Source: Rhizobium sp.
Lineage (GTDB): Bacteria > Pseudomonadota > Alphaproteobacteria > Rhizobiales > Rhizobiaceae
Reading direction: 5' to 3'
NCBI GenBank assembly: GCA_002796995.1
Contig: PEKW01000002.1
Location: 62,001-126,000, forward strand
DNA: 64,000 nt
The position numbers were made by a program, and so were the translations under genes. This document shows positions 41,697 through 50,473 of this stretch, piece by piece (position 1 is the first letter of the stretch; every line of letters begins with the position of its first letter). The notes under the pieces were generated by a model. It saw only the letters and a program-made list of their open reading frames with translations, was not told the DNA's origin and did not search any database.

Positions 41697-42916
41697 GCGA
41701 GACCGAGCCCCGGAAAGAGGAAGGGCCGGACGAGGAGGCCCAGCCGCTGACCGGCGAGCCGGTCGGTCCCGCGCCGATGCGGCTGCGCGCGGAGCCGCCG
41801 CGCGTTACGCGGCTATCGCGAAAGGTGCTGGCGGGTCTCGGTCTGGTCGCGAGCGTCGGGATCGGTGGCGCGCTGGTCTATGCGCTTCAAACCCGCGATG
41901 CCGGTCAGCCGAACGAGGAACTCTACTCGACCGAGAACCGCACGACGGCCGATGGTATTGCCGGCCTGCCGCGCGACTATAGCGGCGTGCCCCAACTCGG
42001 CCCGCGGCTTCCCGGCGACCTCGGTCGCCCGATCCTCGGAGCGCAGAACCGTGGCCAGCCCGTGCCGACGCCCGGCATTGCTACCCCGAACCCCGGTCTC
42101 AGCCCGGAAGAGCAGCGCCGCATTCAGGAACTGGAGGCGTCCCGTACGGCCCGGCTGTTCGCGAGCACTGAAACCCGTACGGCAGCTGCAACGCCATCCC
42201 AGGCGACGCCCGGCGCGCAAGCGATACCCGATCTCACCAGCCTCGGCCTGGCTCCGCCACCCGCGACCCCCACGGCGCAGGACCGGCAGAATGCCTTCCT
42301 CAATGCCGCAGCAGATCGAAGGACCGTCGCGCCCGATCGCGTCGCCGCGCCGGCGTCGCCCAACATCCTGCAGGCGGGCGCTGTGATTTCCGCCGCGCTG
42401 ATCACCGGTATCCGATCCGACCTCCCGGGCCAGATCACCGCCCAGGTGACGGAAAACATCTATGATAGTCCGACCGGCCGCATCCTGCTCATACCGCAGG
42501 GCACGCGCGTCATCGGCCAGTACGACAACAATGTGCAGTTCGGGCAGAGTCGCGTGCTGCTGGTTTGGAATCGGCTGATCCTCCCGAATGGACGCTCGAT
42601 CGTGCTCGAGCGCCAGCCGGGCGCAGACGCTGAAGGGTTTGCCGGCCTTCAGGATGGCGTCGATTATCACTGGTGGAATCTCGCCAAGGCGGCCGGTCTC
42701 TCAACGCTGCTCAGCGTCGGCGCCGAACTCGCCACAAACGAAGACGACCGCCTGATCCAGGCAATCCGAAATGGCGGACAGGACACCATCAACGACGCCG
42801 GCCAGCAGATTGTCCGACGGCAGCTCAACGTCGCGCCGACGCTCACCATCAGGCCCGGCTTCCCGGTGCGGGTGATCGTCACGCGCGACCTCGTGCTCGA
42901 GCCATACGGAGGGTGA
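41693..42916 (+). CDS. trbI: TrbI (VirB10-like) transfer protein
   Basis: This 407-aa protein has a short cytoplasmic N-terminus, one membrane helix (about 43-63, VLAGLGLVASVGIGGALVY) and a proline-rich periplasmic linker. The conserved VirB10 domain follows (LQAGAVISAALITGIRSDLPGQ, ILLIPQGTRVIGQYDNNVQFGQ, GVDYHWWNLAKAAGLSTLL, TIRPGFPVRVIVTRDLVL). It spans inner and outer membrane parts of the channel. The start overlaps the trbG stop by 4 bp. Confidence 0.95.
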   Translation: MSETEPRKEEGPDEEAQPLTGEPVGPAPMRLRAEPPRVTRLSRKVLAGLGLVASVGIGGALVYALQTRDAGQPNEELYSTENRTTADGIAGLPRDYSGVPQLGPRLPGDLGRPILGAQNRGQPVPTPGIATPNPGLSPEEQRRIQELEASRTARLFASTETRTAAATPSQATPGAQAIPDLTSLGLAPPPATPTAQDRQNAFLNAAADRRTVAPDRVAAPASPNILQAGAVISAALITGIRSDLPGQITAQVTENIYDSPTGRILLIPQGTRVIGQYDNNVQFGQSRVLLVWNRLILPNGRSIVLERQPGADAEGFAGLQDGVDYHWWNLAKAAGLSTLLSVGAELATNEDDRLIQAIRNGGQDTINDAGQQIVRRQLNVAPTLTIRPGFPVRVIVTRDLVLEPYGG

Positions 42917-42917
42917 T

Positions 42918-43148
42918 ATGACCAAGCTCAAACTCGGCGCCATCGCCGACGACAAGCCGATCAAGGTGACTATCGAATTATCGGCGGCGCTGCACCAGGA
43001 GTTGGTCGCCTATGCCGAGGTCTTGGCCCGCGAAACGGGGCAGCCGGTCGCTGATCCGGCGAAGCTGATCGCACCGATGGTTCAGCGCTTCATCGCCAGC
43101 GATCGCGGCTTCGCCAGCGCGCGACGGGCACATTCAGGGCTCGGCTAG
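42918..43148 (+). CDS. DUF2274 family protein
   Basis: This 76-aa protein closes the trb operon, as in many alphaproteobacterial ICEs. DUF2274 landmarks are LKLGAIADDKPIKVTIELSAALHQELVAYAEVLARE and LIAPMVQRFIASDRGF. The pattern suggests a ribbon-helix-helix fold (strand KVTIEL, then two helices), so DNA binding is possible. It starts one base after the trbI stop. Downstream of it the ICE backbone ends and metabolic cargo begins. Confidence 0.9.
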   Translation: MTKLKLGAIADDKPIKVTIELSAALHQELVAYAEVLARETGQPVADPAKLIAPMVQRFIASDRGFASARRAHSGLG

Positions 43149-43287
43149 AGCACAAGCCGCCACGCCGGGGACGTCGCGATCTGTGACGCCCAACCCGCTG
43201 CCGTTGCTGTCGGCATGCACGGCAAAGAAAGGCCGCCGTAGAAGCATCAGCGAAGACTTCGCGCTGAGCGGATGCCGCATTCCAGCA

Positions 43288-43695
43288 TTAAGGGTGCAAC
43301 CTTGCTCCCTTGGCCGCCTTGTCGACCTCCTTCTTAGGCCCGCGGAGCGCGATCCCCACCAGCGCCGGCTCTTCCGCAGGTTCGGACAGGAAAGCCTCGC
43401 GATTTGCCGTGTCGTGCCCGGTGGAGAACATAGCCTCGACGTATGCTGCACAAATAAGGTCTCTCTCCTGAGCCTGCCGACGCGCGCGGAGCAGCGTTGG
43501 CCGGTCAGCGGCAAGGATCATGATGGGCTGCCCTAGCAGCGCGGAGTAACGACTTCCTGCCGCATCCACATAGGGTTCGCCCATTGCTTCCGGGGCGCTA
43601 CCTGCGATCCCGGTGGCCAGAAACGCGGTGACGTTGAGCTTCTGCCAAACCTCAAGATCGTTGAGGACGAGAATGGCTACCTTGGTATCGAACAT
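43288..43695 (-). CDS. DUF2000 family protein
   Basis: This 135-aa protein matches DUF2000, a peptidyl-tRNA hydrolase-like fold: MFDTKVAILVLNDLEVWQKLNVTAFLATGIAG, EPYVDAAGSRYSALLGQPIMIL and GIALRGPKKEVDKAAKG. Function is unknown. It lies 18 bp downstream of the SRPBCC gene on the same strand and is probably co-transcribed. It is the first cargo gene after the trb operon and convergent with it; the 139-bp gap to DUF2274 shows no clear terminator. Confidence 0.85.
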   Translation of the reverse strand: MFDTKVAILVLNDLEVWQKLNVTAFLATGIAGSAPEAMGEPYVDAAGSRYSALLGQPIMILAADRPTLLRARRQAQERDLICAAYVEAMFSTGHDTANREAFLSEPAEEPALVGIALRGPKKEVDKAAKGARLHP

Positions 43696-43713
43696 CCGCT
43701 TAGTTCCTTCCTC

Positions 43714-44283
43714 TCATCGGTCCGTTAGATCGCCAGTGCCGCCATTTTTCCCCGGCACATGTGCGGGAGCAGCGGTGGGTGATGTGGAGAAATGCTCAAT
43801 GACGTTCGCCAAGCAGACGTCCATGTAGCCTTTCCATTGGCTCTTCACGAACAGAGTTAGCGGAACCTTGGTGAGCCGATTCTTGGCCCGGAAGGTGTAG
43901 GTCCACTTCACCTTCGTGACACCATTGGATGGTTCGAACCAGAATTGGCCAATAGCTTCGGTCATGAGATGCTTCAGCGCAAAGCTCGGATTACTCACCC
44001 GATACGCGAAGTAGGAAGGCCGATCGTAGTGCGTCACGCCTTCGTTCACGGTGCTGCCGTCTGCCATGTGAACGACCCGGTGGGAACCGGGGAGATCCCA
44101 CGGACCCGAAACGTCCGAGGTCGAGGCAACCCCCGGCACCATGCCGTAGCCCGTCAGAATCTTAGGCAAGACATCTTCGGCCGCAACGAAGTCGAAGACG
44201 TCCTGGATCGCGTGCGAGACGAATGTTTCTCTCGTGACCGCGACGTTCAGCCGGTCCGCCCGGCGAAGATCGATATCGCTCAT
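43714..44283 (-). CDS. SRPBCC-fold protein
   Basis: This 189-aa protein has the pattern of START/SRPBCC hydrophobic-ligand proteins: an opening strand VTRETFVSHAIQDVFDFVAAEDVLP, then a series of strands (RVVHMADGSTVNEGVTHYDRPSYFAYRV, VTKVKWTYTFRAKN) and a long C-terminal helix (SQWKGYMDVCLANVIEHF). The ligand or reaction is unknown. GGGAGGAAATTCTC precedes the ATG. It forms an operon with the DUF2000 gene. Confidence 0.8.
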   Translation of the reverse strand: MSDIDLRRADRLNVAVTRETFVSHAIQDVFDFVAAEDVLPKILTGYGMVPGVASTSDVSGPWDLPGSHRVVHMADGSTVNEGVTHYDRPSYFAYRVSNPSFALKHLMTEAIGQFWFEPSNGVTKVKWTYTFRAKNRLTKVPLTLFVKSQWKGYMDVCLANVIEHFSTSPTAAPAHVPGKNGGTGDLTDR

Positions 44284-44439
44284 GAGAATTTCCTCCCTAA
44301 AGATGTTGTTGGCCCCAGCCCTCCCGCGCCGGAGTATGCTGTCGGATATGGACAGACTGCCTCTTCCCGAAGACGCAGGACGAAACCTTGAATAGGCTCG
44401 AGGTTTCGGAGCCTTGCGCCTCCGGGGAACGGCCGGTCG

Positions 44440-45192
44440 CTACTTGAGAAACGGGTTGATCGCCGCCAGCGTATCGTCGAAGCGGCCCTCGGCCTCCGCG
44501 TTGCGCATGAAGTCGGCACCTTCCACCAGGATCTCGCGCGGCGTAGGCGTCTGTTGGAACAGCGCGATGACCTGATCGGCGAACGTGTCGAGCGGCAGGA
44601 AGCGCTCGTTGGCCTTCTGGCCGGGGGTCAGGTCCGTTTGCACGGCCGGCGGAACCAGTTCGATGACCTCGATCTTACCCTTCAGGACCGCACGGAGCGA
44701 TTCCGTGTAGCTGTGGATGGCTGCCTTGATTGCTGAATAGGTCGGGGCAATCACCAGCGGCACGAAGGCGAGACCCGAGCTGACGTTGACGATGACCGCA
44801 TTGGGCTGGCGGCCCAGATGCTCGATCAGCGCATTGGTCACCCGGATAGGGCCGAGCAGATTGCTCGTGATGGAGGCCTCCGCATCGCTCAGGTCGCGAT
44901 ACTTATCGAGACCCATTTCCATCCGCATGATGCCGGCGCTGTTCACCAGCACGTTAATGCTTGGGAAGTCTTTGACGAGCGTTTCAGCAAAGGCCGCGAT
45001 GGCGGCGGGATCGTCCTGGTCCAGCGTCAGGGCATGGATGTTCGACCGATCGCCGACCGCCTTCTCCAGCGTCTCCATCCGTCGGCCCGCGATGATGACG
45101 GTGTTGCCGAGGTCGTGAAAACGGTGCGCGAGCGCCTCGCCGATCCCTGTGCCGCCGCCTGTGATGAGAATGGTGTTTCCGGTCGTCTTCAT
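44440..45192 (-). CDS. SDR-family oxidoreductase (DltE-like)
   Basis: This 250-aa short-chain dehydrogenase has the cofactor site TGGGTGIG (11-18), R37-R38 after the second strand (IIAGRRME) pointing to NADP(H), NSAGIM, and catalytic Ser/Tyr/Lys in VNVSSGLAF and YSAIK. The form resembles the DltE/YusZ subgroup. Substrate unknown. The SRPBCC gene lies 156 bp downstream on the same strand. The start has GGATCTTTCCC ahead, a modest ribosome site. Confidence 0.9.
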   Translation of the reverse strand: MKTTGNTILITGGGTGIGEALAHRFHDLGNTVIIAGRRMETLEKAVGDRSNIHALTLDQDDPAAIAAFAETLVKDFPSINVLVNSAGIMRMEMGLDKYRDLSDAEASITSNLLGPIRVTNALIEHLGRQPNAVIVNVSSGLAFVPLVIAPTYSAIKAAIHSYTESLRAVLKGKIEVIELVPPAVQTDLTPGQKANERFLPLDTFADQVIALFQQTPTPREILVEGADFMRNAEAEGRFDDTLAAINPFLK

Positions 45193-45273
45193 GGGAAAGA
45201 TCCTTCAGAGTTTATAGATTGGGGCAGGCGTCGGCAGGACCGCGTCTGGCACGGTCCTGCCGTTCGGCCGGGA

Positions 45274-45750
45274 TCAGAGCGTGCCGTCCGCGAGCATCTC
45301 GCGGGTGCGCTTCAGCGTGGAGAGCAAGGCGCTTTTGTAGCCCTTGTCCTCACTGTCGAACTGCTTCTGCTCGGCCTGTTCCTCGGGGCCGTTCGGCGCT
45401 TTGCCGCGCAGGCCGAGGTAGCAGTAGAATTTGAGCTGCAGTTCCCCTGCGTCATCCTCGAACAGCTCGTTGATGATCGCGCCTTCGCGCGGACCGGTCG
45501 CCTGGAAGAAGGTGACCTTGCTCTGCGGCTCGAGGGTGATGATTTCGCGCAGGTCGGAGCCGGCGATCGTGGCGTCGCGCACGAAGTGAGTCGCGCTCTC
45601 CTCCACGACATCGCACTTGGTGCACAGGCCGGGAGGCAGGAACAGGCGCGCATCGCGGGCCTTTAGCTCCAGGCCTTTCCAGACTTGGTCGCGGGTGAGC
45701 TTGGTCTCGCCGTCCGGGTTCACCGGAACGGTCGCTGTCGAATAGATCAT
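45274..45750 (-). CDS. DUF1857 (AtaL-like SRPBCC) protein
   Basis: This 158-aa protein is of the DUF1857/AtaL-like family. Recognisable parts: IYSTATVPVNPDGETKLTRDQVWKGLELKARDARLFLPPG, TFFQATGPREGAIINELFEDDAGELQLKFYCYLGL. These are SRPBCC-fold proteins of unknown function, named after a fungal toxin-cluster protein, and are common beside SDR and NmrA genes. It lies between the SDR and NmrA-type genes on the same strand (gaps of 81 and 39 bp), forming one likely operon. Confidence 0.85.
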   Translation of the reverse strand: MIYSTATVPVNPDGETKLTRDQVWKGLELKARDARLFLPPGLCTKCDVVEESATHFVRDATIAGSDLREIITLEPQSKVTFFQATGPREGAIINELFEDDAGELQLKFYCYLGLRGKAPNGPEEQAEQKQFDSEDKGYKSALLSTLKRTREMLADGTL

Positions 45751-45789
45751 CGTACGCGTCCTTGGATGAGGTGTCGTGGTCAGCGGCGT

Positions 45790-46653
45790 TCAGGCCGTGA
45801 TCTGCGCCGCGTAGTCACGGTAGGAGCGCAGCGGACGGCCCAGCAGGGCGGTCAGCCGGTCGACGTCGCCGGCGTCCGGGATCATGCCGTCGGTGATGAA
45901 GCGTTCGGCCATCAGGCGCATGTCGAGCGCCATCCAGCTTGGCATGAACTGGCGCAGGTTCTGCTCGAACCCGGCAGTGTCGTCGCCCGGATAGGCGATC
46001 TGGCGGCCAAGAACGTCCGACCAGATCGCTGCGGCATCCGCGCCGGTCAGCGTGTCCGGGCCGACGACGTTGATGCGCCCGAGCGGGAGCGGCGTGGCCG
46101 ACTGCTCGCGGCGGATCAGCTCGATCGCGGCAATCTCACCGACGTCGCGCGCGTCGATCATGGCGAGCCCCTTGGCGCCGATCGGCATCGGGTAGATGCC
46201 GTAGCTGGTAATGACGTCCTTGATCGTGATCTCGTTGTCCATGAAGTATGCCGGACGCAGGATCGTGGCATGCAAGCCCATCTGCTCGATCATCCGCTCG
46301 ACGCCGAACTTGCCGGCGAAATGCGGCACGTTCACGTACACATCGCTATGGATCACCGAGAGGTAGACGATCCGCTCGATCCCGACCTCACGTGCGACGG
46401 CCAGGGCGACGAGCGCCTGGGTATATTCGTCGGCGACGACGCCGTTCAGCAGGAACAGCGTGGATACACCCGTGAAGGCGGTGCGCAGTGAGTCGACGTC
46501 GAGCAGATCGCCCTGGACGACCTCGACACCGGCCGGGAAGCTGGCCTTGGCCGGATCACGGACGAGGGCGCGAACATCGGCCCCACGGTTGACGAGCTGT
46601 TCGACGACGTTGCGTCCAACATTGCCGGTAGCTCCGGTTACGAGAATGGTCAT
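45790..46653 (-). CDS. NmrA-like / atypical SDR NAD(P)-binding protein
   Basis: This 287-aa protein begins MTILVTGATGNVGRNVVEQL, the NmrA/QOR2-type Rossmann motif, followed by VRALVRDPAKA and VVQGDLLDVDSL. Such proteins are quinone reductases, epimerase-like enzymes or redox sensors. I chose the ATG at 46653 (AGGAG 9 bp upstream) over the GTG at 46662. It is divergent from a LysR gene across 118 bp, the classical layout of a LysR-controlled redox gene, so regulation by that LysR protein is likely. Confidence 0.88.
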   Translation of the reverse strand: MTILVTGATGNVGRNVVEQLVNRGADVRALVRDPAKASFPAGVEVVQGDLLDVDSLRTAFTGVSTLFLLNGVVADEYTQALVALAVAREVGIERIVYLSVIHSDVYVNVPHFAGKFGVERMIEQMGLHATILRPAYFMDNEITIKDVITSYGIYPMPIGAKGLAMIDARDVGEIAAIELIRREQSATPLPLGRINVVGPDTLTGADAAAIWSDVLGRQIAYPGDDTAGFEQNLRQFMPSWMALDMRLMAERFITDGMIPDAGDVDRLTALLGRPLRSYRDYAAQITA

Positions 46654-46771
46654 GGGGGTCACTCCTTGGTTGGGCCGAATGGGTTGGGCCGTTTCGATGT
46701 CTTGAATTTAGCGATCCACATTCATCTCGATAGACGCTATATCTAGACAGACCGTCTTGCTGGTGGAACAC

Positions 46772-47665
46772 ATGGACCTTCTCGCGCTTGCTGATTTCAA
46801 CCTCGTCGCGCGGCACGGAGGCTTCGGAAAAGCCTCGCGCGCTGCGGGGCGGCCTAAGGCGACGCTGTCGCGCCGTGTCGCGGAACTGGAGGCGAGCCTC
46901 GATCTGCGATTGTTTGAGCGCGGCGCGCGGGCCCTGAAGCTTACCGAGGAAGGGCGGGCGCTGTTCGAGCGGACGGGCCAGTTGCTCACCGAACTGGACG
47001 AGACGGCCGCTGCAATAGCTTCGGGAGGACACAACCCGCGAGGTAGGCTGCGGATCAGTTCGCCTCTGCTCTTCTCCCAGACCGCGATGGGGAAGCTTGC
47101 CGCAGGCTTCGCGCTCAAGCACCCGGACGTGCGGCTGGAGGTCACGACCGAAGACCGATCGGTTGACATGGTGGAGGAAGCATATGACTTGGTGATCCGG
47201 GTCAACCCAGAGCCGGACGAAAGCCTCGTCGGGCGGGTCTTCCTCCGTGATCGGCTGGTAGTTGTAGCGAGCCCGGATCTGGCGCCGCCGACCACTGGAT
47301 CGGCCGTTCCAGCGGTCGTGCGCGGGTCGGCGAAACAAGCTGACGTCTGGAACGTGACGACGCCGGCGGGCACATCGAAGATCGCGGTCAACCCGGTCCT
47401 GAGCTTGTCATCGCTTGTCATGGTTCGCGATGCGGTTCGGATGGGCGTCGGTGCCGGGCGTCTTCCCGTGTCGCTCGTAAGTCATGATATTGCCGACGGC
47501 ACGCTCGTGCACTGGGGCGATGTAGAAGGGCCGGAGATTTCGCTATGGACGCTCTATCCATCGCGCCGGCTGCTGAGTGCTCGCGTATCTGCCTTTCTCG
47601 ACTTTTTGAGAGAGGCGTTTCCGAAGGGAACGCACGACGAACTCGCTGCCTATCTGGGGAGATAG
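46772..47665 (+). CDS. LysR-family regulator (divergent from NmrA-like gene)
   Basis: This 297-aa LysR protein has its N-terminal HTH in LVARHGGFGKASRAAGRPKATLSRRVAELEASLDLRLFERG and a ligand-binding domain from about residue 88. I chose the ATG at 46772 (MDLLALADFN) rather than the TTG at 46757. The 118-bp gap to the divergent NmrA-like gene includes short dyads (TAGA-N7-TCTA at 46731-46745 and AGAC-N5-GTCT at 46745-46757) that could be its binding sites. The class (PRGRLRISSPLLF) resembles regulators of oxidoreductase genes. Confidence 0.92.
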   Translation: MDLLALADFNLVARHGGFGKASRAAGRPKATLSRRVAELEASLDLRLFERGARALKLTEEGRALFERTGQLLTELDETAAAIASGGHNPRGRLRISSPLLFSQTAMGKLAAGFALKHPDVRLEVTTEDRSVDMVEEAYDLVIRVNPEPDESLVGRVFLRDRLVVVASPDLAPPTTGSAVPAVVRGSAKQADVWNVTTPAGTSKIAVNPVLSLSSLVMVRDAVRMGVGAGRLPVSLVSHDIADGTLVHWGDVEGPEISLWTLYPSRRLLSARVSAFLDFLREAFPKGTHDELAAYLGR

Positions 47666-47710
47666 AAAGCCCCGCACAGTACCCTGCAGACCAGAGCCGG
47701 CGCGGGAGGC

Positions 47711-48334
47711 TCAAGTTTCACCCCAAGCCTGCCGGACCCTTTGTATGGCAGGTCGCGCGAGCATCCTGTCGTAATGCCGCTGAAGGTGGACCGGGAGCGC
47801 GATCTGCTGCTTCGACGTCCATCGCTCAACATAGAACAGCGCGGCGTCCGCGATTGTGAACCGATCGCCCGCGGCGAAGTCGTGCGCGGCAAGCATTGGA
47901 TCGAGGATCGCGAATCCACGTTCGACGATGTCGCGACCTTGCCGCCTAACACCTAGCTTCCCGTGCACGGCGTCCTGCGGCTCGAAGACCTGAGGAGCGA
48001 AGATCCTCGCGAAGCCCTGGCCGTGGATGGTGCCCTCAACATAGGCCATGACCTCGACCGCGCGGGCCTCCTCCGTGGCATCTTCAGGGATCAGACCGAT
48101 CTCCGAGGTCTGTCGCGCGATCCACGTCGCGATCGCGCCGAACTCGGTCAGGACCGAGCCGTCATCGCGTACCAGGGTCGGGACCTTGCCTTTGGGATTG
48201 ATAGCCTGGAACGCCGCTTGTCGCGTTTCGCCGCCTGCCACGTCGATCTGCTCGGTGTCGTACGTCAGACCGGCTTCCTCCAGGAGAATGTGGATGCCGA
48301 TCGCGCAGCTGCCAGCGCCCCAAAGGAGTTTCAT
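47711..48334 (-). CDS. Glutathione S-transferase
   Basis: This 207-aa GST has the N-terminal thioredoxin-like domain MKLLWGAGSCAIGIHILLEEAGLTYD, with the cis-Pro and glutathione-binding part GKVPTLVRDDGSVLTEFGAIATWIA, and a helical C-terminal domain containing FTIADAALFYVERW. It probably conjugates or reduces electrophiles; substrate unknown. The start overlaps the stop of the esterase gene (ATGA), so both are one operon. A long in-frame extension upstream lies within the esterase gene and is rejected. Confidence 0.92.
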   Translation of the reverse strand: MKLLWGAGSCAIGIHILLEEAGLTYDTEQIDVAGGETRQAAFQAINPKGKVPTLVRDDGSVLTEFGAIATWIARQTSEIGLIPEDATEEARAVEVMAYVEGTIHGQGFARIFAPQVFEPQDAVHGKLGVRRQGRDIVERGFAILDPMLAAHDFAAGDRFTIADAALFYVERWTSKQQIALPVHLQRHYDRMLARPAIQRVRQAWGET

Positions 48335-49254
48335 CTCAGGGCCTGCCCGCTTCCGAGCGCGCTGCGCAGAAAGGCTCCCACGCCGTCCAACGCCTCCGGC
48401 GCGGCCTTCAACATGCCGACGTTGGCCGGGAAGACGTGGATCATGCCCTTCCAGACATGCACTTCGCACAGCGGCTGATGCGCAGCATCCGCGAGCACGT
48501 GGAAGCGAAGCGTGTCGTCGAGCAGCACCTCATCGTCGCCCACGTCGATGCGGACCGGTGGCAGGTTCGCCAGCTCGCCTAACATGGCATTGGTGCGTGG
48601 ATCACTTGGGTCGCCGCCGACGAGATACTGATCGACCGCTTGCTGCAGCGCTGCGCGCGACAGGATCGGATCGACAGCGGCCCGACTCTCCATCGTTGCG
48701 CCGGAGAGCGACAGATCGATCCAAGGCGAAAAGAGAGCGGCCGCGACCGCTCGGGTCTTTGCGGTCCCTGTGGCCAGCACCGCCAGCCCCAGTCCTCCGC
48801 CTGCTGAGTCCCCGGCCACCGCTACCGCGTCGAAACCTTCAGCTTGCATCCCGTCCAAAACCCGCCGTGCGTCCTCGTAGGCGGCAGGAAACGGGTGTTC
48901 GGGTGCCAGTCGATAGTCGGCAACGAAGGTCGATGCGGCGGCCCGAGCCGCGATTTGGCTGGCGAAGCCCCGATAGGCAGCAGCCGAACCGATCACGTAG
49001 CAGCCGCCGTGCAGGTAGAGGATCGCCTTCCCCGGCACGGCGTCGGACGGGGTGCACCACCAGCCCGGCACGCCATCGACTTGCCCGGCGGTCCATTCCA
49101 CGCCTTCCGGAGCCGGCGTCCTCGCCATCAGCTCGTCATATCCTGGACGGCCTTCCGGCGCGACTGAAGGGGCTGCGGAAATAGCCATGAAGCCGCGCAT
49201 TGCGACCATAGCTGCCCGATCAGCGAGGTGCTCTTCGTGATGCGTGACGGCCAT
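48331..49254 (-). CDS. Alpha/beta hydrolase (hormone-sensitive-lipase family esterase)
   Basis: This 307-aa esterase has the oxyanion motif ILYLHGGCYVIGS (usual form HGGG, here HGGC) and the nucleophile elbow GDSAGGG, with later DPILS and H in HVWKGMIHVFP, giving Ser-Asp-His. It probably hydrolyses short-chain esters. It is the first gene of an operon with the GST and is divergent from a LysR gene 122 bp away, which likely regulates it. Confidence 0.9.
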   Translation of the reverse strand: MAVTHHEEHLADRAAMVAMRGFMAISAAPSVAPEGRPGYDELMARTPAPEGVEWTAGQVDGVPGWWCTPSDAVPGKAILYLHGGCYVIGSAAAYRGFASQIAARAAASTFVADYRLAPEHPFPAAYEDARRVLDGMQAEGFDAVAVAGDSAGGGLGLAVLATGTAKTRAVAAALFSPWIDLSLSGATMESRAAVDPILSRAALQQAVDQYLVGGDPSDPRTNAMLGELANLPPVRIDVGDDEVLLDDTLRFHVLADAAHQPLCEVHVWKGMIHVFPANVGMLKAAPEALDGVGAFLRSALGSGQALR

Positions 49255-49346
49255 CCGATTCGTTCCTCTTGAGGAGCCACGCGCTCCTAGATGACCAATC
49301 TAACGGCTGTGGTTCAGGATGTATTGACGGCACATTTGAGATACAG

Positions 49347-49364
49347 TGTCCTTATTAAGGGACA
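49347..49364 (+). promoter_or_regulatory. Candidate LysR operator between esterase and LysR genes
   Basis: TGTCCTTATTAAGGGACA is a near-palindrome (one unpaired G) in the 122-bp divergent promoter region, 12 bp before the LysR start. TTGACG at 49324 could be a -35 element, but no good -10 at normal spacing is visible. Confidence 0.35.
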
Positions 49365-49376
49365 ATCGAGGCACTA

Positions 49377-50288
49377 ATGATCGACGTTGACGACATCAGA
49401 GCGTTCCAGACGGTCGCCAAACTGTTGAGCTTCTCGGCAGCGGGCCGGGTATTGTCAGTGCGGAAGTCGGCCATCAGTCGCTCAATTCAGCGGCTTGAAT
49501 TGCTCCTAGGTGTCCGCCTGTTTGAACGCACGACCCGCGAGGTCGCATTGACCGAGGCGGGCCGCACGCTGCTCATCCGGTTCGGCGATATCGTGAACCG
49601 TATCGACGAGGTGATAGACCTTGCCGCCAGTCTGGCTTCACATCCGCGTGGGCGGTTGAGGCTAACCGCGGGCATAGGCTTTGGGATCGAGGTTTTGACC
49701 GAGCTTCTTCCGCAATTCTCGCTCGCCTTTCCGGACGTGGATGTATTCCTAGATTTGACGAGCCGGTCAGTCGATCTTGTGGCTGAACAGGTTGATGTCG
49801 CTTTCAGAATGGGGCCGATGATCGATTCTAGTCTGGTGGCTATTCGGCTCGGTGAGATCGGATGCCTGTTGTGTGCGGCACCGGCCTACGTAGAACGCTG
49901 CGGCTGGCCTAAATCTTTAGGAGAGCTCCGCACTCACGATCTGCTCGCCATTCCACACGGGAATGGCCTGCCTCGACGCTGGTGCATGAGCGACAAAGAC
50001 GGGGTCGAGCACCAGTTCGACGCGACGGCCCGACTATCTGCGAACGATCCCCACGCCATACATGCCATGGTGCTCAACGGTGCGGGCATTGCCGCCCCGG
50101 CCAAGTATCTCGCTTTACCAGAGATCGAGCGCGGCAATTTGGTGCGCATCCTGCCTGAATGGAGCGTTCCAGCTGTGGATGTCAGCCTGGTCATGCCGGC
50201 AGGCAAGGAGAGGAGCCCTGCCGCTCGCGTCTTTGTCGATTTCGTCCGGCGATGGGCAGCGGGTAATGCTCGCTGGTTCAACGTCTAA
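49377..50288 (+). CDS. LysR-family regulator (divergent from esterase-GST operon)
   Basis: This 303-aa LysR protein has its HTH in VAKLLSFSAAGRVLSVRKSAISRSIQRLELLLGVRLFERTTREV and an effector domain thereafter (LTSRSVDLVAEQVDVAFRMG). The HTH deviates slightly from consensus at the turn (RVLSVRKSA). GC content and codon use look lower than in the trb genes, pointing to separate acquisition. It ends 185 bp from a convergent second LysR gene, an interval without recognisable features. Confidence 0.92.
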   Translation: MIDVDDIRAFQTVAKLLSFSAAGRVLSVRKSAISRSIQRLELLLGVRLFERTTREVALTEAGRTLLIRFGDIVNRIDEVIDLAASLASHPRGRLRLTAGIGFGIEVLTELLPQFSLAFPDVDVFLDLTSRSVDLVAEQVDVAFRMGPMIDSSLVAIRLGEIGCLLCAAPAYVERCGWPKSLGELRTHDLLAIPHGNGLPRRWCMSDKDGVEHQFDATARLSANDPHAIHAMVLNGAGIAAPAKYLALPEIERGNLVRILPEWSVPAVDVSLVMPAGKERSPAARVFVDFVRRWAAGNARWFNV

Positions 50289-50473
50289 ATTGCCCATCAC
50301 TGTTCTACAATGCGACAGAGAGTTGCTAATACGATAGGTGGTCCAATCGCTTATCTTCTCTCGCTCAAACGATCGTCTTTGAGGATGCACCCTGTATGTG
50401 AACACGGTGCGGCGCGTCGATCCACTGGACGGGACACGCGTCCTATCTGGCCGTCAAAGGGTATGCCGGCTCA

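Noticed and set aside
46729..46745. 13-bp match (TATAGCGTCTATC, inverted) between the NmrA/LysR gap and the dyad at 24160-24186
   Set aside because: Many 13-bp matches are expected by chance between two strands of a 64-kb sequence; the genes are unrelated.
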